A stretch of DNA of 64,000 nt from an uncultured Clostridia bacterium (GTDB lineage: Bacteria; Bacillota; Clostridia; UMGS1810): positions 1-64,000 of the forward strand of contig CAKSFP010000001.1 of NCBI GenBank assembly GCA_934454585.1, read 5' to 3'. The notes beneath the pieces are model-generated. The model made no database searches, had not been told where the DNA came from, and saw nothing but the letters and a program-made list of their open reading frames with translations. This document shows, piece after piece, positions 1 through 7,765 of the stretch (the first letter of the stretch is position 1; every line of letters starts with the position of its first letter). Made by a program: the position numbers and the translations under genes.

Positions 1-47
1 TATTTTCAAGGTGTTTGACGCAATAACGGCGAAAATCTCTATGTTAA

Positions 48-107
48 ACCAATACGGGTTCGGGTCCCGCTTGCCTAGGCAAACGGAGACTTGAACATGC
101 ATTGCCT
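48..107. repeat. Hairpin repeat, family C copy 1
   Basis: A long imperfect inverted repeat: bases 50-75 pair with 78-104 around a TA turn. Read on the minus strand it begins CAATGCATGTTCAAGTCT and closely matches the family C copy at 4268-4325. It lies directly at the 3' end of the AraC gene, so it could also help end that transcript. The piece GGGTTCGGGTCCCG resembles a tRNA T-arm, but the conserved A58 is a G and no tRNA body is present. Confidence 0.55.
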
Positions 108-909
108 AATCTGTTGTAAGGATCACCTGTTGTCGGGGTGTGCCGCTCATAAATTTGGCATAGAGCTTGTAATAATAGCACAGGTCGTTAATACCGACTT
201 CGGCGGCAGCCTCGGCAATGCTGTACTCGCCGCTGTGCAGCAGGTCACATGATTTTTTTATTCTCAGATAGTTACGATAGGTTATCGGCGACATGTTCTT
301 GTATTTTTTGAACAGGCGGCGAAAATTGCTTTCGCTCGTGTTGCACATATCGGACAATTGTTTTACGCTGATGTCCTCGACATAATTATTTTCAAGATAG
401 ATTATTCCTTTATATATGGTGCGGTGCTCCGATTTTGTGCGGCTGCGCATACTGTCGTTAGAAAGGCAGTAAAGCATATTGTATATGTTGGACAGGGTTT
501 CGAGCTTGTATCCCACGCCGCCGCGGTTCCACACGGAGAGCATATCTGTCATCAGTTTGAGGTAATATCCGTCTTTGTCGCGCGCGGCTATGCAGATTTC
601 GTCCGGCAGGGTGACATACAAATCGTCGAGCAGAAAATTGACGGATATGTATTCTCCGTCATCGCCCGGGAGCCATTGCGAACGATAGGTGACATTGTTC
701 GGCAGATAGAGCATCGTTCCCGACTCCGCACGAAGTTCGCCCGGATCGCCATCGTTAAAGATCATGGTGCCTTTTATTATATAAAAAAACCTTGAAAACG
801 GTTTGTCACCCGGGGAGCAGTGCGAATAGTCCGGTGTGTTCACAATGCCGTGGTATATGCCGAACTTAAAGTTATTTGTTTTATCATCGGTCAACTTTAC
901 ATAGAACAT
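106..909 (-). CDS. AraC-family transcriptional regulator
   Basis: A 267-residue one-component regulator. The N-terminal part (about 1-120) looks like an AraC-type cupin sensing domain. The C-terminal part (about 165-262) holds two helix-turn-helix units, seen in the segments VKQLSDMCNTSESNFRRLFK and YSIAEAAAEVGINDLCYYYK. The start ATG is preceded by GGTGGAG on the minus strand. It is transcribed away from the three-gene sugar oxidation set that begins at 1029, separated by about 120 bases. This is the usual layout for an AraC activator of adjacent catabolic genes, so control of that set is likely but is an inference. The ligand cannot be read from the sequence. Confidence 0.9.
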   Translation of the reverse strand: MFYVKLTDDKTNNFKFGIYHGIVNTPDYSHCSPGDKPFSRFFYIIKGTMIFNDGDPGELRAESGTMLYLPNNVTYRSQWLPGDDGEYISVNFLLDDLYVTLPDEICIAARDKDGYYLKLMTDMLSVWNRGGVGYKLETLSNIYNMLYCLSNDSMRSRTKSEHRTIYKGIIYLENNYVEDISVKQLSDMCNTSESNFRRLFKKYKNMSPITYRNYLRIKKSCDLLHSGEYSIAEAAAEVGINDLCYYYKLYAKFMSGTPRQQVILTTD

Positions 910-956
910 TTTTCTCCACCGCCTTTATGCTCATATTATACAATAAAATAAGCGAT

Positions 957-990
957 TTGACAATAGCTTTTTTTGCCCGTTGAATATATA
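957..990 (+). promoter_or_regulatory. Candidate promoter of the sugar oxidation set
   Basis: A perfect TTGACA at 957-962 is followed by an AT-rich TATATA at 985-990. The spacing of 22 is longer than ideal, as expected for an activator-dependent promoter. It lies between the divergent AraC gene and the first dehydrogenase. Confidence 0.4.
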
Positions 991-1028
991 ATTCAAGTAT
1001 AGATTAACTTGAAACGGAGTTGTTTGAT

Positions 1029-2327
1029 ATGAAGATAGGTATAGTCGGTTTGGGGTTTTTCTCGGATGACTTTGTAAGACTTTTTAATATGCATCCCGAT
1101 GTTGACGAAGTTGTCGTTGCGGATTTGGATGCAGATCGGGTTGCGGAATCCATGAAAAAGCACCACATAAAAAGGGGATTTTCCTCTTTTGAAGATTTAC
1201 TGGAGAATGCGCCTGATGTGGATTGCATAGGCATATTTACTCAAAGACATTTGCACGGTCCGATGGTTGTCAAAGCTATGAAGATGGGCAAGCATGTGTA
1301 CAGTGCCGTGCCGATAGGCTGCACACTTGAGGAAATCCGTGAAATAACGGAATTGGCAAAGGACGGTCCGATATACATGATGGGAGAGACCTGCTATTAC
1401 TATCCCTGCGCCATGTTCTGCCGCGAAAAATACGCAACGGGCGAGATGGGCAAATTTGTATATGGGGAATCCCAGTATTATCACGATATATGCGAAATGT
1501 ATGGCGTATTCAAACATTCCGGCGGGCCGAATTGGCGCAGAGTTGCCGGAATACCGCCGATGTTCTATCCGACGCATTCGATATCGATGCTGTTCTCAGC
1601 AATAGGCGAGCACGCGCTTAAAGTGTCCTGTATGGGATACAGAGATAATCACGAGGATGCTATTTACGGTGAAGACAAGAACAACTGGCAGAATCCTTTC
1701 AGCAATGAGACGGCAATTTTTCAGATGTCCGGCGGCGGAGTAGCGCGCATAAACGAGTTCCGCAGAGTGGGTATCAACAAGCCCTCGTCATATATAACCT
1801 GCATGTATGGGGAAAAAGCGGCATATGAGTGCTCCGTTACAAAACATACCTATCAGATAGGCGTCGCAAGCGGCAAAGATCCATATATCGAAGATGTGGG
1901 ACACCTTGTGAACACCATCGACTACAACAAAGACCTCGAGGATGGCACAATGGATATGAACCGCGACCCGATATCGGTAAAATATATTGAAGGATTTGCA
2001 GCTATCCAGGACAGAAGCAGACTTCCGAAGGTGTTCAGAAACCTGCCGAATTTCTCGCATTACAATTCACATCCGTTCCTTGTGGATGATTTTGTGCGTG
2101 CGGTGATGACAGGCAAACTGCCTCCAAACAACGCATGGGAATCGGCAAGATACATGGTGCCCGGGCTCATTGCGCATGAATCGGCGCTCAAGGGCGGTGT
2201 GCTCATGGATGTACCTGATTTTGGCGGCGCACCGGAGAATTGGGAGAGAATCACCTATGAATTGAAGGATAATTATGAGGACACAAGCAAATTTTATGAA
2301 GTTCCCAGCGGATATTTGAGCAAATGA
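1029..2327 (+). CDS. Gfo/Idh/MocA-family oxidoreductase
   Basis: A predicted NAD(P)-dependent dehydrogenase of 432 residues that would oxidise a sugar, polyol or related cyclic substrate in the cytoplasm. The N-terminal Rossmann fold is clear (IGIVGLGFFSDDF, then VVVADLDADRV). The ATG at 1029 is chosen because GGAG at 1016-1019 lies nine bases upstream; an in-frame TTG at 1020 touches that ribosome site. The usual EKP motif is absent: the matching place reads HVYSAVPIG. It is longer than the typical 330-390 residues. It starts a tight cluster with a TIM-barrel isomerase and a second family member, so the three probably act on one substrate. Substrate unknown. Confidence 0.85.
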   Translation: MKIGIVGLGFFSDDFVRLFNMHPDVDEVVVADLDADRVAESMKKHHIKRGFSSFEDLLENAPDVDCIGIFTQRHLHGPMVVKAMKMGKHVYSAVPIGCTLEEIREITELAKDGPIYMMGETCYYYPCAMFCREKYATGEMGKFVYGESQYYHDICEMYGVFKHSGGPNWRRVAGIPPMFYPTHSISMLFSAIGEHALKVSCMGYRDNHEDAIYGEDKNNWQNPFSNETAIFQMSGGGVARINEFRRVGINKPSSYITCMYGEKAAYECSVTKHTYQIGVASGKDPYIEDVGHLVNTIDYNKDLEDGTMDMNRDPISVKYIEGFAAIQDRSRLPKVFRNLPNFSHYNSHPFLVDDFVRAVMTGKLPPNNAWESARYMVPGLIAHESALKGGVLMDVPDFGGAPENWERITYELKDNYEDTSKFYEVPSGYLSK

Positions 2328-2343
2328 ATCGGAGGGGATTTTA

Positions 2344-3114
2344 ATGAAAATAAGCTGTTGTATTGATATGATGTTTTCATATCTTGATTTTTATGACAGA
2401 ATTTCCGCCGTGAAAAACAGCGGTATAGATGCAGTTGAATTTTGGAAATGGTCGAACAAAGATATAGATAAAATAACAAAACTCGTCAACGATAACGATA
2501 TGCACATTTCAATATTTAATATTGACAGCTGCGATGAAAAATTGTCATATGACTTGTCACGCGGCATAATAAACGACGGCAGATCAGATGAATTTGCTAT
2601 AGCGCTCCGCGAAAGCATACCTGTGTACAAGGCTTTGGGTGCAAGCGCCATGATAGTGCTTATAGGAGAAAATGCGTTGTACAATGAGGAAAATGTGTAC
2701 AAATGTCTGAAAGCCGCCGCGCCGATTGTCGAAAAAGATGGAGTAAACCTCGTAGTCGAGCCGTTGAATACCACGGACAGAATCGGTTATTCCATGCCAT
2801 ACGCCAAGCCGCTGTTTGATGTGCTGAGAAAAGTCGGCAGTCCAAACATAAAGATGCTCTATGATATTTATCATCAGAACATGACAGGCGATTTTTCAAT
2901 GGATGATATCAGAGAAAATATAGATATTATAGGTCATTTTCATATAGCTGACGCTCCGGGCAGACACGAGCCGGGCAGCGGCAAGGTGGATTATGTAAAA
3001 ATTCTGAAAGATATATCCGCGTTGAGTTATGACGGATACATCGGTCTGGAATACCGCGCGACAAAACAAGACGAGGAAACATTGGGTTTTCTGAAGGAGG
3101 CAGACTATGTTTAA
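2344..3114 (+). CDS. TIM-barrel sugar isomerase/epimerase (hydroxypyruvate isomerase-like)
   Basis: A 256-residue member of the xylose isomerase-like TIM-barrel superfamily (AP endonuclease 2 type), nearest in look to hydroxypyruvate isomerases and inositol-type epimerases. Recognisable strand-end segments are VVEPLNTTDRIGYSM, MLYDIYHQNMTGDF, IGHFHIADAPGRHEPGSGKVDY and IGLEYRA, which carry the expected acidic and histidine metal ligands. GGAGGGG lies seven bases before the ATG. It begins 16 bases after the first dehydrogenase and overlaps the second by eight bases, so the three are translated as one unit. The exact reaction cannot be assigned. Confidence 0.85.
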   Translation: MKISCCIDMMFSYLDFYDRISAVKNSGIDAVEFWKWSNKDIDKITKLVNDNDMHISIFNIDSCDEKLSYDLSRGIINDGRSDEFAIALRESIPVYKALGASAMIVLIGENALYNEENVYKCLKAAAPIVEKDGVNLVVEPLNTTDRIGYSMPYAKPLFDVLRKVGSPNIKMLYDIYHQNMTGDFSMDDIRENIDIIGHFHIADAPGRHEPGSGKVDYVKILKDISALSYDGYIGLEYRATKQDEETLGFLKEADYV

Positions 3115-4186
3115 GGTGTGCATAATAAGCTGCGGCATGATTTCAAACGAGGCGCATATCCCGGCATATCGCTGTTTTCCTGAGGATTTTGATATAACGG
3201 CTGTGTGTGATATCAATGAACAGGCGGCAAAGACTACGGCGGAACGCCACGGGATAGAGAGATATTATACCGATGCGGAGCAAATGCTTGACAGGGAAAG
3301 GCCGGATGTTGTGTCAGTATGCGTGCCGAACTGTTTTCACAAGGAATACACGCTGATGTCACTGGAGCACGGGGCAAATGTTATGTGTGAAAAACCGCTT
3401 GCCTTTACGCGCGCGGATGCAGCAGAGATGTTTGACACGGCGCGGCGCCATGGGAAAATCCTCATGGCGTGCCAAAGCATGAGGTTTACCCCGGACAGAC
3501 TTGCCGCAAAGCGTTATATAGACGGCGGCAACATGGATGAGATATATTATGCCGAGCTGTCGAGGGTGCGACGCAGGGGCATACCAACATGGGGTACTTT
3601 CCACATGAAAGAGATAAGCTGCGGCGGTGCGTTTGTGGATATAGGCGTGCATATGCTCGATGCCCTTGTGTGGCTGATGGGCAACCCGAAAATTGATTCA
3701 GTGAGCGGCATAACCGGGGTTCATCACAAGGAGGAGATAGGTTCGCTTAAATCGAGCGGAGCCCTCACGGGAAAGGTGCACAGTGCAAGATGTTTTGATC
3801 CGACTGAGATGAATGTGGAAGATTTTTCGTGCGGTATGTTGGAGTTTGAAAACGGTGCCGCGGTCAACTTCAAAGTAGCGTGGGCGGCAAATATGCCCGA
3901 AAGCTCGGATATACGCCTTGTCAGCCAAAAGTGCGGAATTGACCTGCCGTCCGGGAAAATATATATAGGCGAGAACGATGAAAAAAAACTCACGATTGAA
4001 AAATGTCCGTATGATACACCGTTTTTCGGGCACATATATCTCATGGACAATCTGCGAAAGGTTTTGCGCGGCGAGGCAGAGCCGATAGTCAAGGCGGACG
4101 AGACGATAAATGTCGCAGCTATTCTTGAGATGTTTTATAAATCCGCTCAGCTCGGGCGGGCGGTAATTATATCGGAGATTAAATGA
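3107..4186 (+). CDS. Gfo/Idh/MocA-family oxidoreductase
   Basis: A 359-residue predicted NAD(P)-dependent sugar or polyol dehydrogenase. It has the Rossmann segment VCIISCGMISNEAH and the family motif MCEKPLA at about residue 90, where the lysine of EKP contributes to catalysis. The segment DIGVHMLDAL is the usual D-x-G-x-H-x-x-D site of the catalytic domain. It overlaps the isomerase gene by eight bases, with GGAGG just inside that gene. Unlike its neighbour at 1029 it keeps the EKP motif. The pair may catalyse successive oxidation and reduction steps around the isomerase, as in inositol or 3-keto-sugar pathways; that is inference. Confidence 0.87.
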   Translation: MFKVCIISCGMISNEAHIPAYRCFPEDFDITAVCDINEQAAKTTAERHGIERYYTDAEQMLDRERPDVVSVCVPNCFHKEYTLMSLEHGANVMCEKPLAFTRADAAEMFDTARRHGKILMACQSMRFTPDRLAAKRYIDGGNMDEIYYAELSRVRRRGIPTWGTFHMKEISCGGAFVDIGVHMLDALVWLMGNPKIDSVSGITGVHHKEEIGSLKSSGALTGKVHSARCFDPTEMNVEDFSCGMLEFENGAAVNFKVAWAANMPESSDIRLVSQKCGIDLPSGKIYIGENDEKKLTIEKCPYDTPFFGHIYLMDNLRKVLRGEAEPIVKADETINVAAILEMFYKSAQLGRAVIISEIK

Positions 4187-4220
4187 GGATATTTTCGCTT
4201 TACTATATTATATCAGAAAA

Positions 4221-4254
4221 AGAAAACCATCGGCGTATTAACCGATGGTTTTCT
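4221..4254. terminator. Bidirectional hairpin terminator
   Basis: A perfect 13-base-pair stem (AGAAAACCATCGG with CCGATGGTTTTCT) around an eight-base loop, between the end of the dehydrogenase and the convergent glmS. The A-rich and T-rich arms make it usable from both sides. Confidence 0.7.
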
Positions 4255-4267
4255 GATATGGTTTAGA

Positions 4268-4325
4268 CAATGCGTGTTCGAGTCTTGTTTGCTTAAGCGA
4301 AAGCGACGAATTCGAACTATCTTGT
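4268..4325. repeat. Hairpin repeat, family C copy 2
   Basis: Starts CAATGCGTGTTCGAGTCT and matches the minus-strand reading of the copy at 48-107 over almost the whole left arm and the GTTTGC-TA-GC turn. The right arm is more diverged; GTTCGA still pairs with TCGAAC. It is the first of three different hairpin repeats placed head to tail here. Confidence 0.5.
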
Positions 4326-4331
4326 TAATAG

Positions 4332-4435
4332 GCTCGTGTAAGTGTTTTTTATTCTTGCTCGCTCAAACAGGCAGTGCAGTGGCGCTGAACTCGCTCACTA
4401 AGAATAAAAAACACTCACCCTCGCCTTACATGAGG
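4332..4435. repeat. Hairpin repeat, family B copy 1
   Basis: GTGTTTTTTATTCTT at 4342-4356 pairs perfectly with AAGAATAAAAAACAC at 4400-4414. An outer helix (CTCGTGTAAG with CTTACATGAG) flanks an asymmetric bulge. The 43-base loop contains ACAGGCAGTGC and GGCGCT, which recur in the loop of the copy at 29475-29554, although the stems share no sequence. Confidence 0.6.
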
Positions 4436-4513
4436 CTTGGAGCATATATTATATATCTGCAAAATCCATAGCCGTAGGGCGTGTTTTGCAAATATATAAT
4501 ATATGCTCCAAGC
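4435..4513. repeat. Hairpin repeat, family A copy 1
   Basis: Arms of 30 bases starting GCTTGGAGCATATATTATAT, with 29 of 30 positions paired. The loop holds ATCCATAGC and GTGT, shared with the family A copies at 29366-29441 and 61950-62021. Together with 4221-4435 it fills the spacer between two convergent genes. Confidence 0.65.
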
Positions 4514-4547
4514 AGACTGCAAAAAAGTTCGGATTCGTCACCTGCGC

Positions 4548-6359
4548 CTACTCAACTGTTACTGATTTTGCGAGATTCCTCGGCTTGTCAACATCCAAGC
4601 CTTTTGCGGTGGACACATAATAAGCTATAAGCTGGAGCGGCACAACGGATACCACGGGGGTGAACAGCTCGTTCATCTCGGGGATGGTTATCGTCTGTCT
4701 GTAGCCGTTGTCGTCGAAGCCGTCTGTTATCACACCGATAACATAGGCGCCCCTTGTGACAACTTCTTTCACATTGGAATCCATCTTCGGTTTAAGCTCT
4801 TTGTTTGTGGATATAGCAATTACTACGGTGTCTTTTTCTATCAGTGCGATAGGGCCGTGTTTGAGCTCGCCGCCGGCGTAAGGCTCGGAGTGAATGTATG
4901 ATATCTCTTTGAGCTTGAGTGAACCTTCCATGGCTACCGCGTAGTCAAGACCTCTGCCGAGGAAGAACGCGTCATTTTCTTTTGTGAGGTCAACACTCAT
5001 CTTTGCAATGGCATCTTCGTTTTTCAGCGCCTGTTCTATCTTCTCCGGCAGTTCCAGCAAGCCTTTTTTATAGTATTCAATTTGCGCTTCATCCATGCCG
5101 GCTTTATTTTCTGCCAAAAACAGCGCCAGAGTATACATAGCCACAAGCTGAGTTGTGTATGCCTTTGTGGATGCAACGGCTATCTCGGGACCGGCGTGGG
5201 TGTAGAAAACAAAATCTGCCTCTCTGGATGCGGTGCTGCCGACAACATTTGTCACAGCGAGCACTTTTGCTCCTTTCGATTTTGCAAGGCGCATTGCTGC
5301 GAGGGTATCCGCCGTCTCGCCCGACTGGCTGACTATGACAAGCAGATTATTCTTGCCTATGAGAGGGTCTCTGTAGCGGAATTCCGATGCAATGTCAGTC
5401 TCGACAGGTATCTTAGCGAGTCTTTCGATTGCGGTTTTGCCCACAAGTCCTGCGTGGTATGCCGTGCCGCAAGCTATGATGTATATTTTGTCTACATCTT
5501 TTATGTCATCAGCCGTCAGCGAATCAAAGCTGACTTTTTCGCCGAGGGCTATTCTGCCTGTGAGCGTGTCGCGTACAGCCTTTGGCTGCTCGTGAATCTC
5601 TTTGAGCATGAAGTGGTCATATCCCTCTTTTTCTGCAGCGTTTGCGTCAAATGTTACATTATATATATTCCTGCTGATCTCCTCTTTGTCGGCAGTGAAT
5701 ATTCTTGCCGAGTTTGACTTGAGAACAACATATTCGTTATCTTCAAGCAGATAAACGCTTCTTGTCTCTTTGAGTACTGCCGGAATGTCAGACGCAACAA
5801 ACTTTTCGTCATCGCGCAGACCGACGATAAGCGGACTGTCTTTCCTAACGGCTACGATTTCACCGGGGGCGGAGGTGCAGAGAACGCAGATTGCATAGCT
5901 GCCCGTGAGTTTTGAGGTGGCCTTGATAACGGCGTCAAGAAGATCACCCTTGTAATAGTAATGAATAAGATTAGGTATAGTTTCGGAATCTGTCTCGGAT
6001 TTGAAAGTATATCCGTTTTCTTCGAGAAAACTGCGCAACGCTTCGTAATTCTCTATAATTCCGTTGTGAACGACAGCTATGGAGCCGTCGGAACTCAAGT
6101 GAGGGTGGGAGTTGACATCGGATGGTTCGCCGTGGGTTGCCCAACGGGTGTGTCCTATGCCTATGGTTCCCTCTGTATCGGTACCTTTTAGCGCTTCGCG
6201 CAGATTGGCAAGTCTGCCTTTGATTTTGTGGCACTTTATATTGCCGTCCATGATGGCTATTCCGGCAGAATCATAGCCTCTGTACTCCAGTTTTTCCAAT
6301 CCGTCAAGCAGTATGGGTGCTGCCTGCCTTTTTCCTACATAACCAACTATTCCACACAT
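4548..6359 (-). CDS. glmS: Glutamine--fructose-6-phosphate aminotransferase
   Basis: Makes glucosamine 6-phosphate from fructose 6-phosphate and glutamine, the first step toward UDP-GlcNAc and peptidoglycan. The 603-residue protein starts MCGIVGYVG, so Cys2 becomes the N-terminal nucleophile of the class II glutaminase domain (about 1-220). Two SIS isomerase domains follow, with SQSGETADT and STKAYTTQ, and the end DKPRNLAKSVTVE is typical. The start at 6359 is fixed by the required Cys2 and by AAGGAGGA on the minus strand; an upstream in-frame ATG would bury the cysteine. Expression is controlled by the ribozyme in its leader. Confidence 0.98.
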   Translation of the reverse strand: MCGIVGYVGKRQAAPILLDGLEKLEYRGYDSAGIAIMDGNIKCHKIKGRLANLREALKGTDTEGTIGIGHTRWATHGEPSDVNSHPHLSSDGSIAVVHNGIIENYEALRSFLEENGYTFKSETDSETIPNLIHYYYKGDLLDAVIKATSKLTGSYAICVLCTSAPGEIVAVRKDSPLIVGLRDDEKFVASDIPAVLKETRSVYLLEDNEYVVLKSNSARIFTADKEEISRNIYNVTFDANAAEKEGYDHFMLKEIHEQPKAVRDTLTGRIALGEKVSFDSLTADDIKDVDKIYIIACGTAYHAGLVGKTAIERLAKIPVETDIASEFRYRDPLIGKNNLLVIVSQSGETADTLAAMRLAKSKGAKVLAVTNVVGSTASREADFVFYTHAGPEIAVASTKAYTTQLVAMYTLALFLAENKAGMDEAQIEYYKKGLLELPEKIEQALKNEDAIAKMSVDLTKENDAFFLGRGLDYAVAMEGSLKLKEISYIHSEPYAGGELKHGPIALIEKDTVVIAISTNKELKPKMDSNVKEVVTRGAYVIGVITDGFDDNGYRQTITIPEMNELFTPVVSVVPLQLIAYYVSTAKGLDVDKPRNLAKSVTVE

Positions 6360-6458
6360 AAATTCTTCCTCCTTGTCTGACGGACAGCGTGCGGAAATGA
6401 GCGCAATAAAAATACACTGCACTCAAATTGCAGTCCGACAACATAATATAGGTTTTTA

Positions 6459-6620
6459 CACCGGGTCGGATTTGTGACGCAGATTACTCCGCATTTTTGC
6501 CGACCGTTTACGGTAGTGTGAATACCGTGGGGCACCCGCCGAATGATTCGATAACTCCCCATCCTCGTCAACTGAAAATAAATACAAAAAACGAAATCTT
6601 TTCAGTCCTGGCGCTCGTGC
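6459..6620 (-). ncRNA. glmS ribozyme (glucosamine-6-phosphate-activated)
   Basis: The minus-strand leader of glmS contains the conserved glmS ribozyme core: AGCGCCAGGACTG, then CAGTTGACGAGGATGGGGAG, TTATCG, TTCGGCGGGTGCCCC and a closing helix GGTCGG/CCGACC around a small TGCGGAGTAATCTGCG hairpin. By analogy with the Bacillus element, self-cleavage should fall between the A at 6615 and the G at 6614. High glucosamine 6-phosphate triggers cleavage and loss of the mRNA. Borders are approximate. Confidence 0.93.
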
Positions 6621-6642
6621 AACACAAAATTGCACTGACTAC

Positions 6643-6672
6643 ATTATATTACAGAATGTGTTGTTTTGTCAA
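6643..6672 (-). promoter_or_regulatory. glmS promoter
   Basis: On the minus strand TTGACA (6672-6667) and TATAAT (6648-6643) are 18 bases apart, placing transcription start near 6636, about 20 bases before the ribozyme cleavage site. Confidence 0.8.
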
Positions 6673-6731
6673 TATAAAATATGAACATATAACAATAATC
6701 GGGCATATACTGTATCGAAAGGGTGATTTAT

Positions 6732-6971
6732 GTGAATAACTGCGGTTATGATAAAGATTTTTCGACAAGCGGCAAGCGCGTATCGCGTGAGGAGCTTGAA
6801 AGGCAGATAGGTTCTATGGACAGAGGCGCGGTGGAGAAAAAGCTGCGCGACATGGGAATGAGGGATGTTGCCGACAGACTCGGCAGAACATCCAATGAGG
6901 AGATCCTCAGGATGCTCTCCAAAAATCCCGATATTCTGCGAAAACTCGATCAGCTGATGGGAGGAAAATGA
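6732..6971 (+). CDS. Small protein of unknown function
   Basis: A 79-residue charged, mostly helical protein with no signal peptide or membrane segment; I do not recognise the family. The GTG at 6732 is chosen because AAAGGG ends about eight bases upstream; an in-frame GTG at 6723 overlaps that site. Residues 20-79 alternate charged and leucine positions (RQIGSMDRGAVEKKLRDMG, then EEILRMLSKNPDILRKLDQ), suggesting a small helical bundle. It begins four bases before the next small gene, so 6732-7613 probably form one operon. It is divergent from glmS. Confidence 0.65.
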   Translation: MNNCGYDKDFSTSGKRVSREELERQIGSMDRGAVEKKLRDMGMRDVADRLGRTSNEEILRMLSKNPDILRKLDQLMGGK

Positions 6972-6975
6972 GACT

Positions 6976-7308
6976 ATGGCGGATGATTTGCAAAACAAGC
7001 TTAACACAATCTTGAACAACCCCGAGATGATGAAAACAATCTCGGATCTGGCAGGGAGTCTCGGCGGCAACCCGTCCGCCGGAGCGACAGGAGACACAAG
7101 TACGCCGTCACAGAGCAGCGGTATCAGTGATGCAGCGATAAGCAATTTACAAAAAGCGCTCTCCGGCATTAACGACAGCTCGGATACCCGCATAAATCTG
7201 CTCAATGCCCTGAGACCGTATATGCGCACATCGCGTGCGGCAAACATGGATATGGCAGTAAAGCTGCTAAAACTGACAAAACTCACTACACTTCTCAAGG
7301 ATATTTAG
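6976..7308 (+). CDS. Small protein of unknown function
   Basis: A 110-residue soluble protein. The N-terminus (MADDLQNKLNTILNNPEMMK) and C-terminus (MDMAVKLLKLTKLTTLLKDI) are predicted amphipathic helices, joined by a Ser/Gly/Thr-rich linker at about residues 32-50. Proteins of this shape, with an 'NPEMMK' start and a short C-terminal leucine-rich helix, are common as conserved hypotheticals in Clostridia. Some similar clusters are thought to be sporulation-linked, but nothing here proves it. It lies four bases after the previous gene and 11 bases before the next. Confidence 0.7.
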   Translation: MADDLQNKLNTILNNPEMMKTISDLAGSLGGNPSAGATGDTSTPSQSSGISDAAISNLQKALSGINDSSDTRINLLNALRPYMRTSRAANMDMAVKLLKLTKLTTLLKDI

Positions 7309-7319
7309 GGGGATGGCTT

Positions 7320-7613
7320 ATGTATAAGAGATTTTACAGCGGATATGACGATACCGGGGCGTCTCTCGGCGGTGCGCTTGCACTGCCGGACGCCGCCGAC
7401 AGCAACAAAATGTCGGTCAGCTCCGATAAGACAGAAGAAAACTGCGAATCGGGCATAGCGGCAGAGCGAAGAAGTGACAATATACTCGGGCCGCTTGCGA
7501 TTGACGATTTACTCTTGATAGGAGTTTTGCTGCTTTTGTTGCAGCAAGACAGTGACGACAAGCTGATGATAGTAATAGTTGGATTTATATTGATATCCGG
7601 GTTCTTGGCTTGA
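7320..7613 (+). CDS. Small protein with C-terminal membrane segments
   Basis: A 97-residue protein with a polar N-terminal 60 residues and a hydrophobic tail: GPLAIDDLLLIGVLLLLLQ, a short polar turn (QDSDDK), and LMIVIVGFILISGFLA. This suggests a hairpin of two short membrane helices. AGGGGGAT precedes the ATG. The 'IDDLLLIGxLLLLL' tail recalls small clostridial proteins found with the previous gene type. Function unknown. It closes the three-gene set; no clear terminator directly follows. Confidence 0.7.
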   Translation: MYKRFYSGYDDTGASLGGALALPDAADSNKMSVSSDKTEENCESGIAAERRSDNILGPLAIDDLLLIGVLLLLLQQDSDDKLMIVIVGFILISGFLA

Positions 7614-7765
7614 TTACATATGCTCGGTAATCTGTGATTTCGCAAGAATATCAGGTGCTCTGATAAAGGCGGGAAAATACCGCTGTATTCGAAATAAAAG
7701 GCAGCTCTAACGAAGAATTTTACGGGTAAGATACTGATATCTGTATAATACTTGCGCAAATTCAA

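Noticed and set aside
55..75. tRNA-like T-arm (GGGTTCGGGTCCCG)
   Set aside because: The invariant A of the T-loop is G, and no acceptor, D or anticodon arm is present; it belongs to the family C hairpin.
4274..4471. 65-codon frame in the convergent spacer
   Set aside because: It runs through hairpin repeats C, B and A; it has no ribosome site and its sequence is explained by the repeats.
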